A stretch of DNA of 64,000 bases from G963676335 sp963676335 (GCA_963676335.1 OY781057.1:434001-498000); one strand, 5' to 3'. Counted from the first letter of the stretch, positions 36,982 to 46,192 are shown. Program-made: numbers and translations. The notes: generated by a model from the letters alone, not told the origin.

Positions 36982-37416
36982 TTATAACCTATGATATAAA
37001 AAATTTGAAATTATTTTATATGAAATAATATTTAATTCATCTAGCAAAAAATTTTCTTTTATATTGTCAAGATGATTATTTAATTTTACACGTCTTTCTA
37101 ATATAATTTGAAATTTTTTGAGCTCGCAAAACTTATCCCATACGGCTTCTTTTAAAATATTTATTTTCTCTTGTAAAATATTAATTTCTTTAGAATGTTG
37201 ACATTTTTCTTCCTGAGCTCGTTTTAGATATGCATCTAAGATAAAAGTATACTCAATGTTATTTCCATATTGATTTCTTTCAAAATTAATTTGAGTTGAT
37301 AGTAAATCCAAATCCTGATTTATTTTTTTTATTTTTTGTTCATGCAAACTGATGTCCCTAATAATTATGTCTAATTGATGCTTATGTATTTTTATTAGAG
37401 TTTGTAATTTCTTCAT
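36982..37416 (-). CDS. fliJ: FliJ-like flagellar export stalk protein
   Basis: 144 residues predicted as two long alpha-helices forming an antiparallel coiled coil: lysine- and glutamate-rich heptads run through almost the whole length (LDIIIRDISLHEQKIKKINQ; EINILQEKINILKEAV). The family is poorly conserved in sequence, so the call rests on this shape and on position, since its ATG overlaps the end of fliI by 4 bp. It would couple the FliI ATPase ring to FlhA. Confidence 0.7.
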   Translation of the reverse strand: MKKLQTLIKIHKHQLDIIIRDISLHEQKIKKINQDLDLLSTQINFERNQYGNNIEYTFILDAYLKRAQEEKCQHSKEINILQEKINILKEAVWDKFCELKKFQIILERRVKLNNHLDNIKENFLLDELNIISYKIISNFLYHRL

Positions 37417-38762
37417 GACAATTTCATACCTAATATTTTAGCTAATAGTTGATAACTATCTGCCATATAAACTTCTTCACTAGGCAACTGTGTTAAAAAT
37501 TCTTCAATTTTAGTATAGTATACTATGGCTTTGTCTACCTCAGGGTCAGCTCCAGCTTTATAAGCACCTAATCTAATCATTTCAGACATATCGTCATAAA
37601 TAGATAACATTCGTTTAGCATACGTAATAAGTTTGTTTTCATGAGAAGTGTTACATTTGGGAATTGCTCTAGATATGCTTCTTAAAACGTTTATAGCAGG
37701 AAACCTACCTCTATCAGCTATACTACGATCTAAAACTATATGTCCATCTAAGATAGCTCTTACAGAATCACTTATAGGCTCATTATGATCATCACCTTCT
37801 ACTAATACAGAAAATAAACCTGTTATATTTCCTCTACCCACTCCAGGACCGACGCGTTCTAACAATTGCGGTAATTCTGCAAAAACCGATGGAGTGTATC
37901 CTTTACTTGTTGGAGGTTCTCCAGCCGCCAAACCAATTTCCCGCTGAGCCATAGCAAATCTAGTAATAGAATCAATAATACACAACACTTCTTTCCCTTG
38001 ATCCCTAAAATATTCTGCAATACATACAGTAAAATATGCAGCTCTCCTTCTTATTAACGCTGGTTCGTCTCCAGTTGCAACTATAACTACAGATCTTTTT
38101 AACCCATACTCTCCTAAATAATCTTCTATAAATTCTTTCACTTCTCTACTACGTTCTCCGACAAGTCCTATAACTTTAACATCAGTATTAGCGTATTTTG
38201 TTAACATTGAAATTAACATCGATTTTCCAACTCCGCTTCCACCAAATATTCCCATCCTTTGGCCAGAACAACAGCTGGTGAATACATCAATAGCTTTCAC
38301 CCCTAAATCTAATTTGTTTCCTAATCTCTCTCTATGTTTAACATGTAAAGGAGGATTTTTTAATAAATAAGGATCGCATCCTTGTTTTAATGGACCTAAA
38401 TTATCAATTGGAACTGAAAAAGCATCAAGTACACGTCCTAACCATGATTCATCTGGATATACTGCATCTGTAGTTGTTTCTACAATTACTTTAGCATTGG
38501 TTCGTAACCCACTAAGATCTATATTTAGTGGCAATAACAACACTATATCTTTATTAAATCCAATAACTTGACACTTAATTAATTTTTGTGCATCAATTTG
38601 ATCACAAACAATATTACACATAGTACCAATTGCAACAAATTCTGATATACCAACACACTCGATAACATTACCTTTTATAGCAGTAACTTTTCCACTAATT
38701 TTAATTAAATCTACTTTTTCAATTTGTTGTAATAAAGATTGAAATGAATGAACAATATCCAT
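37413..38762 (-). CDS. fliI: Flagellum-specific ATPase FliI
   Basis: ATPase of the flagellar type III export system, related to F1-beta. Walker A is GIFGGSGVGKSMLI at 171-184 and the export-ATPase signature is GLVGERSREVKEFIEDYLG. Walker B follows in VLCIIDSITRFAMAQREIGLAAGEPP, and FAELPQLLERVGPG and GSITGLFSVLVEGDD-type segments (here GNITGLFSVLVEGDDHNEP) complete the core. 449 residues is normal. The paralogous SctN of virulence systems is the alternative, but FlhA in the same window favours flagella. Confidence 0.93.
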   Translation of the reverse strand: MDIVHSFQSLLQQIEKVDLIKISGKVTAIKGNVIECVGISEFVAIGTMCNIVCDQIDAQKLIKCQVIGFNKDIVLLLPLNIDLSGLRTNAKVIVETTTDAVYPDESWLGRVLDAFSVPIDNLGPLKQGCDPYLLKNPPLHVKHRERLGNKLDLGVKAIDVFTSCCSGQRMGIFGGSGVGKSMLISMLTKYANTDVKVIGLVGERSREVKEFIEDYLGEYGLKRSVVIVATGDEPALIRRRAAYFTVCIAEYFRDQGKEVLCIIDSITRFAMAQREIGLAAGEPPTSKGYTPSVFAELPQLLERVGPGVGRGNITGLFSVLVEGDDHNEPISDSVRAILDGHIVLDRSIADRGRFPAINVLRSISRAIPKCNTSHENKLITYAKRMLSIYDDMSEMIRLGAYKAGADPEVDKAIVYYTKIEEFLTQLPSEEVYMADSYQLLAKILGMKLS

Positions 38763-38852
38763 AATACTTATATAAAAATTTTATAATTAATCAATGTAAA
38801 TATACTAAATTGGAAGCCTCAATAAAATTATTATATTTATTTATAATCAGAT

Positions 38853-39125
38853 ATGGACATTAAAGAGCTTGCTTTTATTAAATATTTAAAATATTATATA
38901 TTAATGTATAATTTAAGTATATCTGATTATATGCCTAAAGATTCTAATAATATCAATCTTACTACTGAGAATAACAATTCAGATGTTGTAAAAAGCTCTG
39001 AAAAAAAACCAGTAACTCCAGAGTCAGATGTTGTAAAAAGCTCTGAAAAAAAACCAGCGACTTCAAATTTATATTCAGATTCGATGCCTCCTAAGATAGA
39101 GACTTTTAGGCATGATACACTATGA
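38853..39125 (+). CDS. Small hypothetical protein with a tandem 15-residue repeat
   Basis: 90 residues from the first ATG, or about 64 from a second ATG at 38931. The middle contains two copies of SDVVKSSEKKP with (V/A)T linkers, encoded by two identical 34-base stretches at 38979-39012 and 39024-39057 (period 45). The remainder is polar and low-complexity, with no recognised family. It lies between fliI and the GTA module. Coding status is uncertain. Confidence 0.4.
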   Translation: MDIKELAFIKYLKYYILMYNLSISDYMPKDSNNINLTTENNNSDVVKSSEKKPVTPESDVVKSSEKKPATSNLYSDSMPPKIETFRHDTL

Positions 39126-39133
39126 GGCATGAT

Positions 39134-39727
39134 TCATGAAAATATGCTAAGAAAAGATTTAAAATAGGAATTACCGGATACCAAGGTGAATATCAAAAAC
39201 CATATTACAAAGCAACGCAATGTGTTGTCAATATGTTTTACATTTTTCTTAATGGACTCCTCTGCTTTTTTAATTGAATCTTTGTAATCGATAAGAATAA
39301 ACGCCAAAGATCGACCTTCATAATAATTTTGCTTTTTGGGACAACAGTTTTCTATTCTTTCTGCAGAATACAGCCAAGCGTCAGGAGTCATACCTATAAT
39401 TCCAGTGATTGAAGATTTTAAGGATTTATAGAGCTGAATGCAGCTATAAGTTGATATCAAGAAAAGAGCAATAAGTAAAAAAAAATGGATTTTGTATTCA
39501 AAAGTTGCAGTTCCTTTGCTAAATAAAGAAATAGTCCCCCCGATAAGATTAGTAAAAAAAAATGTTAGTAGTGAAAATGCTTTTATTTCTAACCTATTTT
39601 TTGTTTCTATATTATATTTAACTCTCAACTCTGTTTGCCTTAAAGCTTCTTTTAACATTGGTAAATTAAAACTTTCTAATTTATTAACATCCTCTCTTGT
39701 AATCATTTCAACATCGTCTTTAGTCAC
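39134..39727 (-). CDS. Membrane protein of unknown function with about three to four spans
   Basis: 197 residues from a GTG start. A charged helical N-terminus (residues ~1-45) leads into RLEIKAFSLLTFFFTNLIGGTISLF, then a second span (IHFFLLIALFLISTYSCIQL), a ~70-residue cytosolic loop, and a C-terminal span (CFVIWFLIFTLVSGN). This layout, a coil, then KA..LL at the first span, with a long loop, recalls small SLATT/PycTM-like membrane proteins, but the resemblance is only structural. It lies downstream of the GTA lysozyme on the same strand. Confidence 0.55.
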   Translation of the reverse strand: MTKDDVEMITREDVNKLESFNLPMLKEALRQTELRVKYNIETKNRLEIKAFSLLTFFFTNLIGGTISLFSKGTATFEYKIHFFLLIALFLISTYSCIQLYKSLKSSITGIIGMTPDAWLYSAERIENCCPKKQNYYEGRSLAFILIDYKDSIKKAEESIKKNVKHIDNTLRCFVIWFLIFTLVSGNSYFKSFLSIFS

Positions 39728-39832
39728 TTTAATTTATACCATTTGTTTTAATAATTTATTAAAAATAGTATCCAACGTATTATTTTTCATGTCAATCCTT
39801 TCAGTGCTTATATTTGTTTTATAAAGCAACAA

Positions 39833-40264
39833 TTAGGAGCAATATAACTGTGCTTCAGATAATCTTCTCCGATATAACCCAATAGATATTTTTCCCTTAA
39901 TGCGCACCCAACGCAAAAACTCTTGTGCAATCTCTTCCATAGAAGCGAAATAATTAATTTTTTGTCGTAATGTAGATCTTTGAAACGCACCAGATCCTAC
40001 ATTATAAGTAAATGAAATTAACGCGTCAAATTGTTGTTGAGTTACTGCCACTTTTATATTATTATTCACAGTTTTTTCAAATTTATCTAGATCTTTTATT
40101 AGTAATTGTTCAGCTTGTTGAGAGCTTATTGATTTATAATCTTCATTTTTAAGAATCAAGTGACCATACCCTATGGTTTCATATCTTCCAGGGCATAGAT
40201 AAGATGCTATTCTTAACCCCTCAAATTTTTTAATAAGATTAATTCCTTGTTCCGATGTTTTCAT
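39833..40264 (-). CDS. Phage-type lysozyme (GH24 endolysin) of the GTA module
   Basis: 143 residues of the T4-lysozyme/lambdoid endolysin family. The catalytic Glu is in LIKKFEGLR at about residue 15, and YETIGYGHLI carries the active-site Thr. QQFDALISFTYNVGSGAFQRSTL is the family's second signature. No signal peptide is present, so export would depend on the holin beside it. It starts 2 bp after the holin gene stops. Confidence 0.9.
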   Translation of the reverse strand: MKTSEQGINLIKKFEGLRIASYLCPGRYETIGYGHLILKNEDYKSISSQQAEQLLIKDLDKFEKTVNNNIKVAVTQQQFDALISFTYNVGSGAFQRSTLRQKINYFASMEEIAQEFLRWVRIKGKISIGLYRRRLSEAQLYCS

Positions 40265-40266
40265 GA

Positions 40267-40704
40267 TTATTTATTCCTCATTTTACTAAAAGTACGTTGT
40301 CCAAAATAAAAACTTATAATTCCAGCAAATATAGCTTGATCTTCCGAACTCCAGATAATATCTAAATACACACCAGTAGGAGCTGAGAGTATAGCTTTAT
40401 ATTGCAAAAATTTAGCAACACTGTATAAAATAAAGAAGCTATATGCTAAAATTGGACGAACCATTCCATTAAAACCATCTACCCAACTTATACCTGTATG
40501 ATAAGTACTATAAAGTTGAGCTTGAGCTATTAAATCGTAATTTACTGGAATTTCTTTAATCTCTTCAGATTTTTTACTAAAAGATATTTGACGATCCATG
40601 ATATTTAATTCATGTTTCTTGTCATGAGAATCCTTTATAAAACGTAAAACTTCTGGTATTATAGAACTAATAAAACCTATTAAAGATGCTAAAAGAGTTG
40701 TCAT
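40267..40704 (-). CDS. Holin-like membrane protein (GTA 3TM holin family)
   Basis: 145 residues. A hydrophobic N-terminal segment, a charged middle (KDSHDKKHELNIMDRQI), then two spans (MVRPILAYSFFILYSVAKF and DQAIFAGIISFYFG) ending GQRTFSKMRNK. This matches the three-span holin found in alphaproteobacterial GTA clusters, including the arginine before the second span and the FGQR-type ending. It sits directly upstream of the lysozyme, as expected for a lysis pair. Confidence 0.75.
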   Translation of the reverse strand: MTTLLASLIGFISSIIPEVLRFIKDSHDKKHELNIMDRQISFSKKSEEIKEIPVNYDLIAQAQLYSTYHTGISWVDGFNGMVRPILAYSFFILYSVAKFLQYKAILSAPTGVYLDIIWSSEDQAIFAGIISFYFGQRTFSKMRNK

Positions 40705-40722
40705 ATATTTTCTTTTTTATAT

Positions 40723-41043
40723 TTAAATTTTTTTCCAAACTGAATCTTGAAACAAAAAAAAGCAATTATGCTTTATTACAAAAATAATCATATTTTCTTG
40801 GGGGGATATGTATTGCCAAATACCATGTAAATTATCGTTATAACTAATACAATTTTTATATGGCTCTTCTGAAAGAATATATCGATTATTATCTAATGGC
40901 GGATTAGAAACAGATGTTATAAAATCCGTAATAGCATAATTACATATGCTATCAATCTTAGACATCGACTCATTAAAAAGAATTTCCTTATTTGTTTGTA
41001 AAGGAGACATTAATTGAATATTATAATTAAACGTTTTGCACAT
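40723..41043 (-). CDS. DUF2793-like GTA protein
   Basis: 106 residues following the DUF2793 plan: a leading QxxKEILFNESMSKID(S), then PPLDNNRYILSE, GIWQYISPQENMIIFVIKHNCFFLFQDSVWK (repetitive Trp-anchored strands). In alphaproteobacterial GTA clusters such a protein follows the tail-tip gene, as here (8 bp gap). The role is unknown, possibly tail-tip or cell-surface binding. Confidence 0.75.
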   Translation of the reverse strand: MCKTFNYNIQLMSPLQTNKEILFNESMSKIDSICNYAITDFITSVSNPPLDNNRYILSEEPYKNCISYNDNLHGIWQYISPQENMIIFVIKHNCFFLFQDSVWKKI

Positions 41044-41051
41044 ATTTTTCC

Positions 41052-44000
41052 CTATTTTAATATAGATATTTTAGTTGGGTTACTCACTAATAAATGAGTA
41101 CCTATACTAATAATACTAATTTCTAAAGGAGCATTAAGGCTATTTTGCGTTAAATTAATTATTATTGATTCGTTTTTTGTATAAAATTGTTGTGTTCTAC
41201 TGTTAGTAACAATGTTAATCATATATTTTTCACATTCTGATATATGTGGCGTAAGCCAATTATCATAATTGCGGTTATATCCATGCCAGGCAATATGCAA
41301 TTTATCGTTTTTAATCTCACTATAAGAAATGGTTGGAGACATTAATTTTTGACTAATTGCATTAAACTCTATTTGTTTAATACATTTCCCTATTTTACAA
41401 TAGAGTTTCTGTCCTATCATATCATGTGGAATCTTAATTAAATGAACATTATTTAATAATATGAATTTTTCATTTGCTTCATGAGTAGAAATTGCATCAT
41501 ACGTTCCAAATTCCCCCCTTAATAAACCTGTAATACGGTAAATATTTTTTCCTATTTTTTCACAATATCGATATCTTATAATTTCTCTTCCTATCAAGGA
41601 GAGACTATCTCCTTTTTCAAATTGTTGTTCAGTCATTTCTGGCAATGGTTTAGAAGAATAAATATCAAAGCTAGAGATATTATCTATAAAATATTTTGAC
41701 GACTTTTTAAAATTATGAAACGATTTAATATATCCAATAATACCATTTCCATGTATTTGGGAAACATTAGTTAAATTATCTATATTATTTCCAAGATATA
41801 AATCTTGCTTTTTATTTCCACAATAAACTACACCAATGGAGTTTAAATCGTTATTCAGGGTATACAATAATGGCAAATCTATTATTTCAAATTGAATTAC
41901 ATCAGGAGTATAAGATAAATTATCTATTTGATAGTTAGGGATTTGTATTTTATAACTTTCTATATTTTCAATAATTCCGATAATATTAATTTCTAATTTA
42001 TTAATGCTTACATCAATTAATCTAATAACGTAAACATGATTATCTTCAGTTAAACTAATTACATCACTAGGTTTTAAAAAGTAAGCGCCAATAGGCAGTT
42101 TAAAATGAAATATTTTGTTTTCGCTACGTGCGCTATATATTATCGTATTTGCAATACTTTCAACAATTGGTATCGTCATCATTAATGGTAAATTTATTGT
42201 CTGTTCAAACCCTTCTTTATAATCTAAACTACTACAACAATAAGTAAATTTATATTCATCAGCTATATTTAAAAAATTAATTGTTATTTTACGCAATATT
42301 TGATTAGAGGCTAAAGTAGTAATTTGACTATATTCATTTTGATCAAGTTTAACTAAATCTCCGTAATTAATTTTATGGCTAGAAAATTTTCCACGTTTAA
42401 CGAAACACAATAAATTTTTAACAGAAAGAATATCGAAAAAATAGCAACATCGTAGTAGATTGATCACATCAACAGCTTTAGTATTATGAATCAATGCTAA
42501 CCCATCAATTGGTTCATCTAATTGATTAGCATCAATATCTTGTATTCCTACAATATTACATATTTCAGTAATAATACTTTTTATCGTAACTACGCCAAAT
42601 TTATTATTAACCCAATGTCCTCTAGACCATAGATTTCCATCTCCCCAAACTTTTCCATGTGGCCAAGCTGGATAAGGTCTTGCATCCCATGTCCATAGAA
42701 ACATATTTTCAATATACTCTTCTTTTTTCCAGTGTTGAATTGCCGCTTTAATTGCTCGACGCTGAATTGTAAAATCAACAACACTATTAGAATATTTGGG
42801 AACTCCGCCGTCATAACAGTCAGGATTATAGAACATGTTAGGTTGATTGGTTGCTTTGTCTACAGAGGGAAATCCAAATTCAGTAAACCATATTTTTTTT
42901 AACTTAGGTTTCCATAAAGTTGCTTTATCATTTGGATTATAATGGAAATTTTCCCACCAATATTTGATATTTTTCCAAGCATATTTGCTTTCTAATCGCG
43001 ATTTTTTCCTCTCATTGTCATAATAATATTCATATCCTTCTCCACTAGCAAATCCCTTTAGAATGCTCTCTTCTGAAATATTAGATGCTTGGCTGTCAGT
43101 TATTGGAAAATATGCATCAATTCCAATCATATCTATATATTTAGATGCCCATAATTCATCCAAATGATACCATCCTTCATCAGTATGATGATACTCAGAC
43201 CAATCTGCAGCATAAGTTACTAAAACTTTATCTCCTAATATTTCTTTTACGCTTTGCGCCAAGGCAACCAATTTTTTAACCGCTGGAAAATTAAAATTTT
43301 CTCTATGTACTTTTGTAATTCCAACTAATTCTGATCCAATAACAAAGGCATCTACTAAGTCTTTAAGCAAATTAGCATAATGCAGAATAAAGTTATTATA
43401 CCCATTTTCTTTTGTAAAAAACCCTTCTATTGCATCAGGGATTCCGGTAACATGTCCTCTCCATGGCTTATCTTCCAAGTCAATCAAAAATAAAGGATAG
43501 AACATAATTTTATATTCTCGTCTTTTTAGCTCTTTTAAATATCTTATTAAACTATTATCGTTTACAGTCCCTCCATAACGCGGATTATTTTGTTTATCTT
43601 TTCCAATCAAATGTGCAGTATCCCGACTAAATTTTCCTACTCTCCATTCTTCAGAAGTTTTGGTCCCAGGTTCATTGTATTCTACCGCTGGTAAAACATT
43701 GCAATGCTGTGCATCTAAATTAGTACCAAACCAACATACTACAGGAGCAACCCATTTGATATTACTGCATGTAGAAGCCAGTACATCTAGATTAAAAATA
43801 CTATTTGCAATATGTTTATAATTATGACAATTAATGTATTCTTTTCCCAATGCTTCTTCGTCTTCAATATTACTTTTATATTGTATTTCCGTATCGTAAA
43901 CAAATTCTCCAGAGCCAGGGATTATAATCATAGATGTTACCAAGTCTTCAACAGAAGTGTATTTTGTTGCTTTTAATTTACGTAAAATTTCTATTCTAAA

Positions 44001-44606
44001 TTCTGGAATTTTGTTATTAAATTTTGCTAATGGAAATTTTTCAAAAACTATATAAGCTAATCCCCTAAACGCAGGGGTGCAATTTTTGCCATGTTTTGCT
44101 TCAATTAATGGATCTGGAGTCTGATCTTCGGTTCCTTTATAAAGATAATATTTAAAAGAAGAAATATTATATAATTCATTGTTAATCCAAACTCTACCAA
44201 TATCAGTAATTTCTCCTTGACATAATCCAATAGCAAAAGTAGCAAAATATATATACTGGTTGATATATTTAATACCTTTTTCTTGTTCCTGGTTATTATA
44301 TAATACTTCAGAACTAGCATTTAATACCTCTTCTAAGTCACAACTCCATATAATCTTACCGTTAATTTTAGCATAACCAAATACTAGTGGTATAGGGGTT
44401 CCATAACGACTAGGAGCTGTGCTTAAGTCATTTAATCTAGAATTTTCTTTGTAATATTCATTAAGATCCTCATCCTCATTAAAGAGCTGTTCTTCTAAAT
44501 AATTACCTAAAAATTTTCCAGTAAAACGTCCAATCGTACTTAATATTCCTCCACCTAAACGACCTCCAACTAAATTACCTAAAGCAGAAAATATTTGTCC
44601 TAGCAT
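41052..44606 (-). CDS. GTA tail-tip multidomain protein with TIM-barrel-like domain
   Basis: 1184 residues. The N-terminal ~60 residues are glycine-rich (LGNLVGGRLGGGILSTIGRF). Residues ~350-650 form the GTA TIM-barrel-like glycosidase-fold domain (VTYAADWSEYHHTDEGWYHLDELWAS, MIGIDAYFPITD, KKIWFTEFGFPSVD). A phage-tail_3-type domain follows and the C-terminus is beta-rich. RcGTA's largest tail-tip protein is similar and slightly longer. One uninterrupted frame over 3.5 kb argues for selection. With DUF2793, holin and lysozyme it is the distal end of a GTA cluster; head genes are not in this A+T-rich segment. Confidence 0.88.
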   Translation of the reverse strand: MLGQIFSALGNLVGGRLGGGILSTIGRFTGKFLGNYLEEQLFNEDEDLNEYYKENSRLNDLSTAPSRYGTPIPLVFGYAKINGKIIWSCDLEEVLNASSEVLYNNQEQEKGIKYINQYIYFATFAIGLCQGEITDIGRVWINNELYNISSFKYYLYKGTEDQTPDPLIEAKHGKNCTPAFRGLAYIVFEKFPLAKFNNKIPEFRIEILRKLKATKYTSVEDLVTSMIIIPGSGEFVYDTEIQYKSNIEDEEALGKEYINCHNYKHIANSIFNLDVLASTCSNIKWVAPVVCWFGTNLDAQHCNVLPAVEYNEPGTKTSEEWRVGKFSRDTAHLIGKDKQNNPRYGGTVNDNSLIRYLKELKRREYKIMFYPLFLIDLEDKPWRGHVTGIPDAIEGFFTKENGYNNFILHYANLLKDLVDAFVIGSELVGITKVHRENFNFPAVKKLVALAQSVKEILGDKVLVTYAADWSEYHHTDEGWYHLDELWASKYIDMIGIDAYFPITDSQASNISEESILKGFASGEGYEYYYDNERKKSRLESKYAWKNIKYWWENFHYNPNDKATLWKPKLKKIWFTEFGFPSVDKATNQPNMFYNPDCYDGGVPKYSNSVVDFTIQRRAIKAAIQHWKKEEYIENMFLWTWDARPYPAWPHGKVWGDGNLWSRGHWVNNKFGVVTIKSIITEICNIVGIQDIDANQLDEPIDGLALIHNTKAVDVINLLRCCYFFDILSVKNLLCFVKRGKFSSHKINYGDLVKLDQNEYSQITTLASNQILRKITINFLNIADEYKFTYCCSSLDYKEGFEQTINLPLMMTIPIVESIANTIIYSARSENKIFHFKLPIGAYFLKPSDVISLTEDNHVYVIRLIDVSINKLEINIIGIIENIESYKIQIPNYQIDNLSYTPDVIQFEIIDLPLLYTLNNDLNSIGVVYCGNKKQDLYLGNNIDNLTNVSQIHGNGIIGYIKSFHNFKKSSKYFIDNISSFDIYSSKPLPEMTEQQFEKGDSLSLIGREIIRYRYCEKIGKNIYRITGLLRGEFGTYDAISTHEANEKFILLNNVHLIKIPHDMIGQKLYCKIGKCIKQIEFNAISQKLMSPTISYSEIKNDKLHIAWHGYNRNYDNWLTPHISECEKYMINIVTNSRTQQFYTKNESIIINLTQNSLNAPLEISIISIGTHLLVSNPTKISILK

Positions 44607-44732
44607 TTTTTCCTCTTTAATACTAATTTAGTAAAAATTTTGATTACCACTAAATGATTTATTAATTAATATTGAAAGGTAAATTCACCTCAGATAGTAT
44701 ATCAAGTAATACATTAAGTCTTGAGATATAAA

Positions 44733-44780
44733 GTAGAATTTAATTCTAATAAAAAAGAGTTTATATATGAAAATTAATGA
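44733..44780 (+). repeat. 5' cassette repeat, copy 1
   Basis: 48 bases spanning the ribosome binding site and first codons (starts GTAGAATTTAATTCTAATAA, includes AAAAAAGAG and ATATATG). It recurs at 45711-45758 with one C/T difference, before the second member of the gene pair, so it marks a duplicated expression unit. Confidence 0.9.
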
Positions 44781-45564
44781 TTATAAAACACAAGGTTACA
44801 GAGTTATAAAAGCATCTTTAGGTGAGAATGGTATAGAGAAAAAGATATCAACAAATACGGAAGCTGTTATTGTCAACGTAAAAAACAAGGAGCACGTTTT
44901 GCATACGACGGATAACAAAATGTTGAAAATTGGTATAAATAAAGAAGAAGTTGTAGTAAAGGTTGTAAATAACGCTGGTCAAGAAGGTAAAATAAAAATG
45001 GAAAATATGCCAAAAGAATTGAGGATGATAAAGAACGAAAGAATGTTGGAAGCCTATCTGAAAGATGCTCATGCAAGAGTTGCATTGTTGGATAATGGGG
45101 AAATTAGTTTGCATGTTGAACAAAATGCAAATGGGGGAATGAAGAAGAAACATGATTTTATAGCTGAATTACTGGAAAAACGAAGATTAGAAGAGGAGAT
45201 ATCACGAAAGATAATAAATCAGTATAACATAACTGATGTTTCAAAGCAAGTAGAGATAAAAAACACAGTAAGTCAAAAGGTAGAGTATAACTATTCAAAT
45301 TCTTTTGGAAATATGGACTTTACTCCATTGGTTCCGTATTCTACTACGCCTACGCCTCCTTCAATTTCATGTAATATTGGGGATATAGGTAGTTCAATTA
45401 AAGAAGGAGCTGCAATAGGGTTAGGAGGGGCTACAGTAGGGTGTCTCTTTCCTGCAGCTAGTGGTGGGTTAGGGTATGCTCCTTGTGTAGGATTAGGCGT
45501 TTTAACTGGTGCAGCAGCTGGCCTTGGTGGGGGTATGTATAATTACTGCAGTTTTAAACCCTAA
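44767..45564 (+). CDS. Bacteriocin-like Gly/Cys-rich C-terminal protein, long member of a duplicated pair
   Basis: 265 residues. The first ~180 are charged and helical, with no recognised family. Then comes SFGNMDFTPLVPYSTT, shared with the short member. The last ~65 residues are Gly/Ala-rich with GxxxG spacing and four cysteines (SCNIG, VGCLFP, APCVG, NYCSF). This end resembles the Gly-zipper, disulfide-bearing mature part of class II bacteriocins. No signal peptide, double-Gly leader or transporter is obvious. Expression depends on the shared 48-base 5' cassette. Function unknown. Confidence 0.6.
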   Translation: MKINDYKTQGYRVIKASLGENGIEKKISTNTEAVIVNVKNKEHVLHTTDNKMLKIGINKEEVVVKVVNNAGQEGKIKMENMPKELRMIKNERMLEAYLKDAHARVALLDNGEISLHVEQNANGGMKKKHDFIAELLEKRRLEEEISRKIINQYNITDVSKQVEIKNTVSQKVEYNYSNSFGNMDFTPLVPYSTTPTPPSISCNIGDIGSSIKEGAAIGLGGATVGCLFPAASGGLGYAPCVGLGVLTGAAAGLGGGMYNYCSFKP

Positions 45565-45710
45565 TGCCAAAGAAGATATTTATGTAAGGACACCAACAAC
45601 GAATATAGTTACAATTCTAGTTGTATTCCTGATGATTAGAATTATGAGAGGACGGCGTTAATTTTAGGCAGTGCTAACAAGGCTTTTTAATTAAGGCTAG
45701 AGGTAGATAT
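45565..45710. other. Spacer within the duplicated pair
   Basis: About 145 bases with no gene. It is less A/T-rich than its surroundings in part (GAGAGGACGGCG). I see no clear terminator, so read-through between the two genes is possible. Confidence 0.3.
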
Positions 45711-45758
45711 GTAGAATTTAATTTTAATAAAAAAGAGTTTATATATGAAAATTAATGA
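45711..45758 (+). repeat. 5' cassette repeat, copy 2
   Basis: Matches 44733-44780 except for one base. It covers the AAAAAAGAG ribosome binding site and the start ATGAAAATTAATGA of the short member. Confidence 0.9.
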
Positions 45759-46086
45759 AAATAATCATGATTATGGTATAACAAAAACAGATTTAGATAG
45801 GAATGTCATAGAAAGTCTTGAAAAACATAATTCTTTTGGAAATATGGACTTTACTCCATTAGCTCCATATTCAACAACGATTGCCTCTTCTCCAATACAA
45901 TGTAATTGGTCTACGATAGGACATGATGTTATTACTGGCACAATTGGAGGGATTGGCGCATCGTTAGCTATTTGTGGCTTTGCCCCTAGTGGCCTTACTC
46001 CTGCTTGCGTAGGAATAGGGGCTTTGGGCGGTGCGGCTACTAGTTTTACATCAAGCACATATTCAAATTGTGGATTTGGACCCTAA
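45745..46086 (+). CDS. Bacteriocin-like Gly/Cys-rich protein, short member of the pair
   Basis: 113 residues. It shares its first four residues (MKIN) and SFGNMDFTPLAPYSTT with the long member but lacks that protein's 150-residue charged region. The C-terminal ~65 residues repeat the pattern: CNWSTIG, then a Gly/Ala/Ser-rich hydrophobic run with ICGFAP, PACVGIGALGGAA and NCGFGP. Four cysteines sit at matching places. It looks like an internal deletion or precursor-like form of the same family. Function unknown. Confidence 0.6.
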   Translation: MKINENNHDYGITKTDLDRNVIESLEKHNSFGNMDFTPLAPYSTTIASSPIQCNWSTIGHDVITGTIGGIGASLAICGFAPSGLTPACVGIGALGGAATSFTSSTYSNCGFGP

Positions 46087-46192
46087 TAACATAAGTAGAT
46101 CTAGTAATTATTCTGGTTTTTTGGGAGTATTCATTTATGTGCTGATGCTTAATAAAATGTTTAATAAAAAACGAAAATAGTAGACTAAATAT

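Noticed and set aside
38979..39057. CRISPR-like array
   Set aside because: Only two units, with an 11-base spacer and a coding frame running through; it is an in-frame protein repeat. No CRISPR array was seen anywhere in the window.
39737..39790. 18-codon frame ending just before the GTG of the membrane protein gene
   Set aside because: Too short to support; it could be a leader peptide but no conserved pattern is visible.
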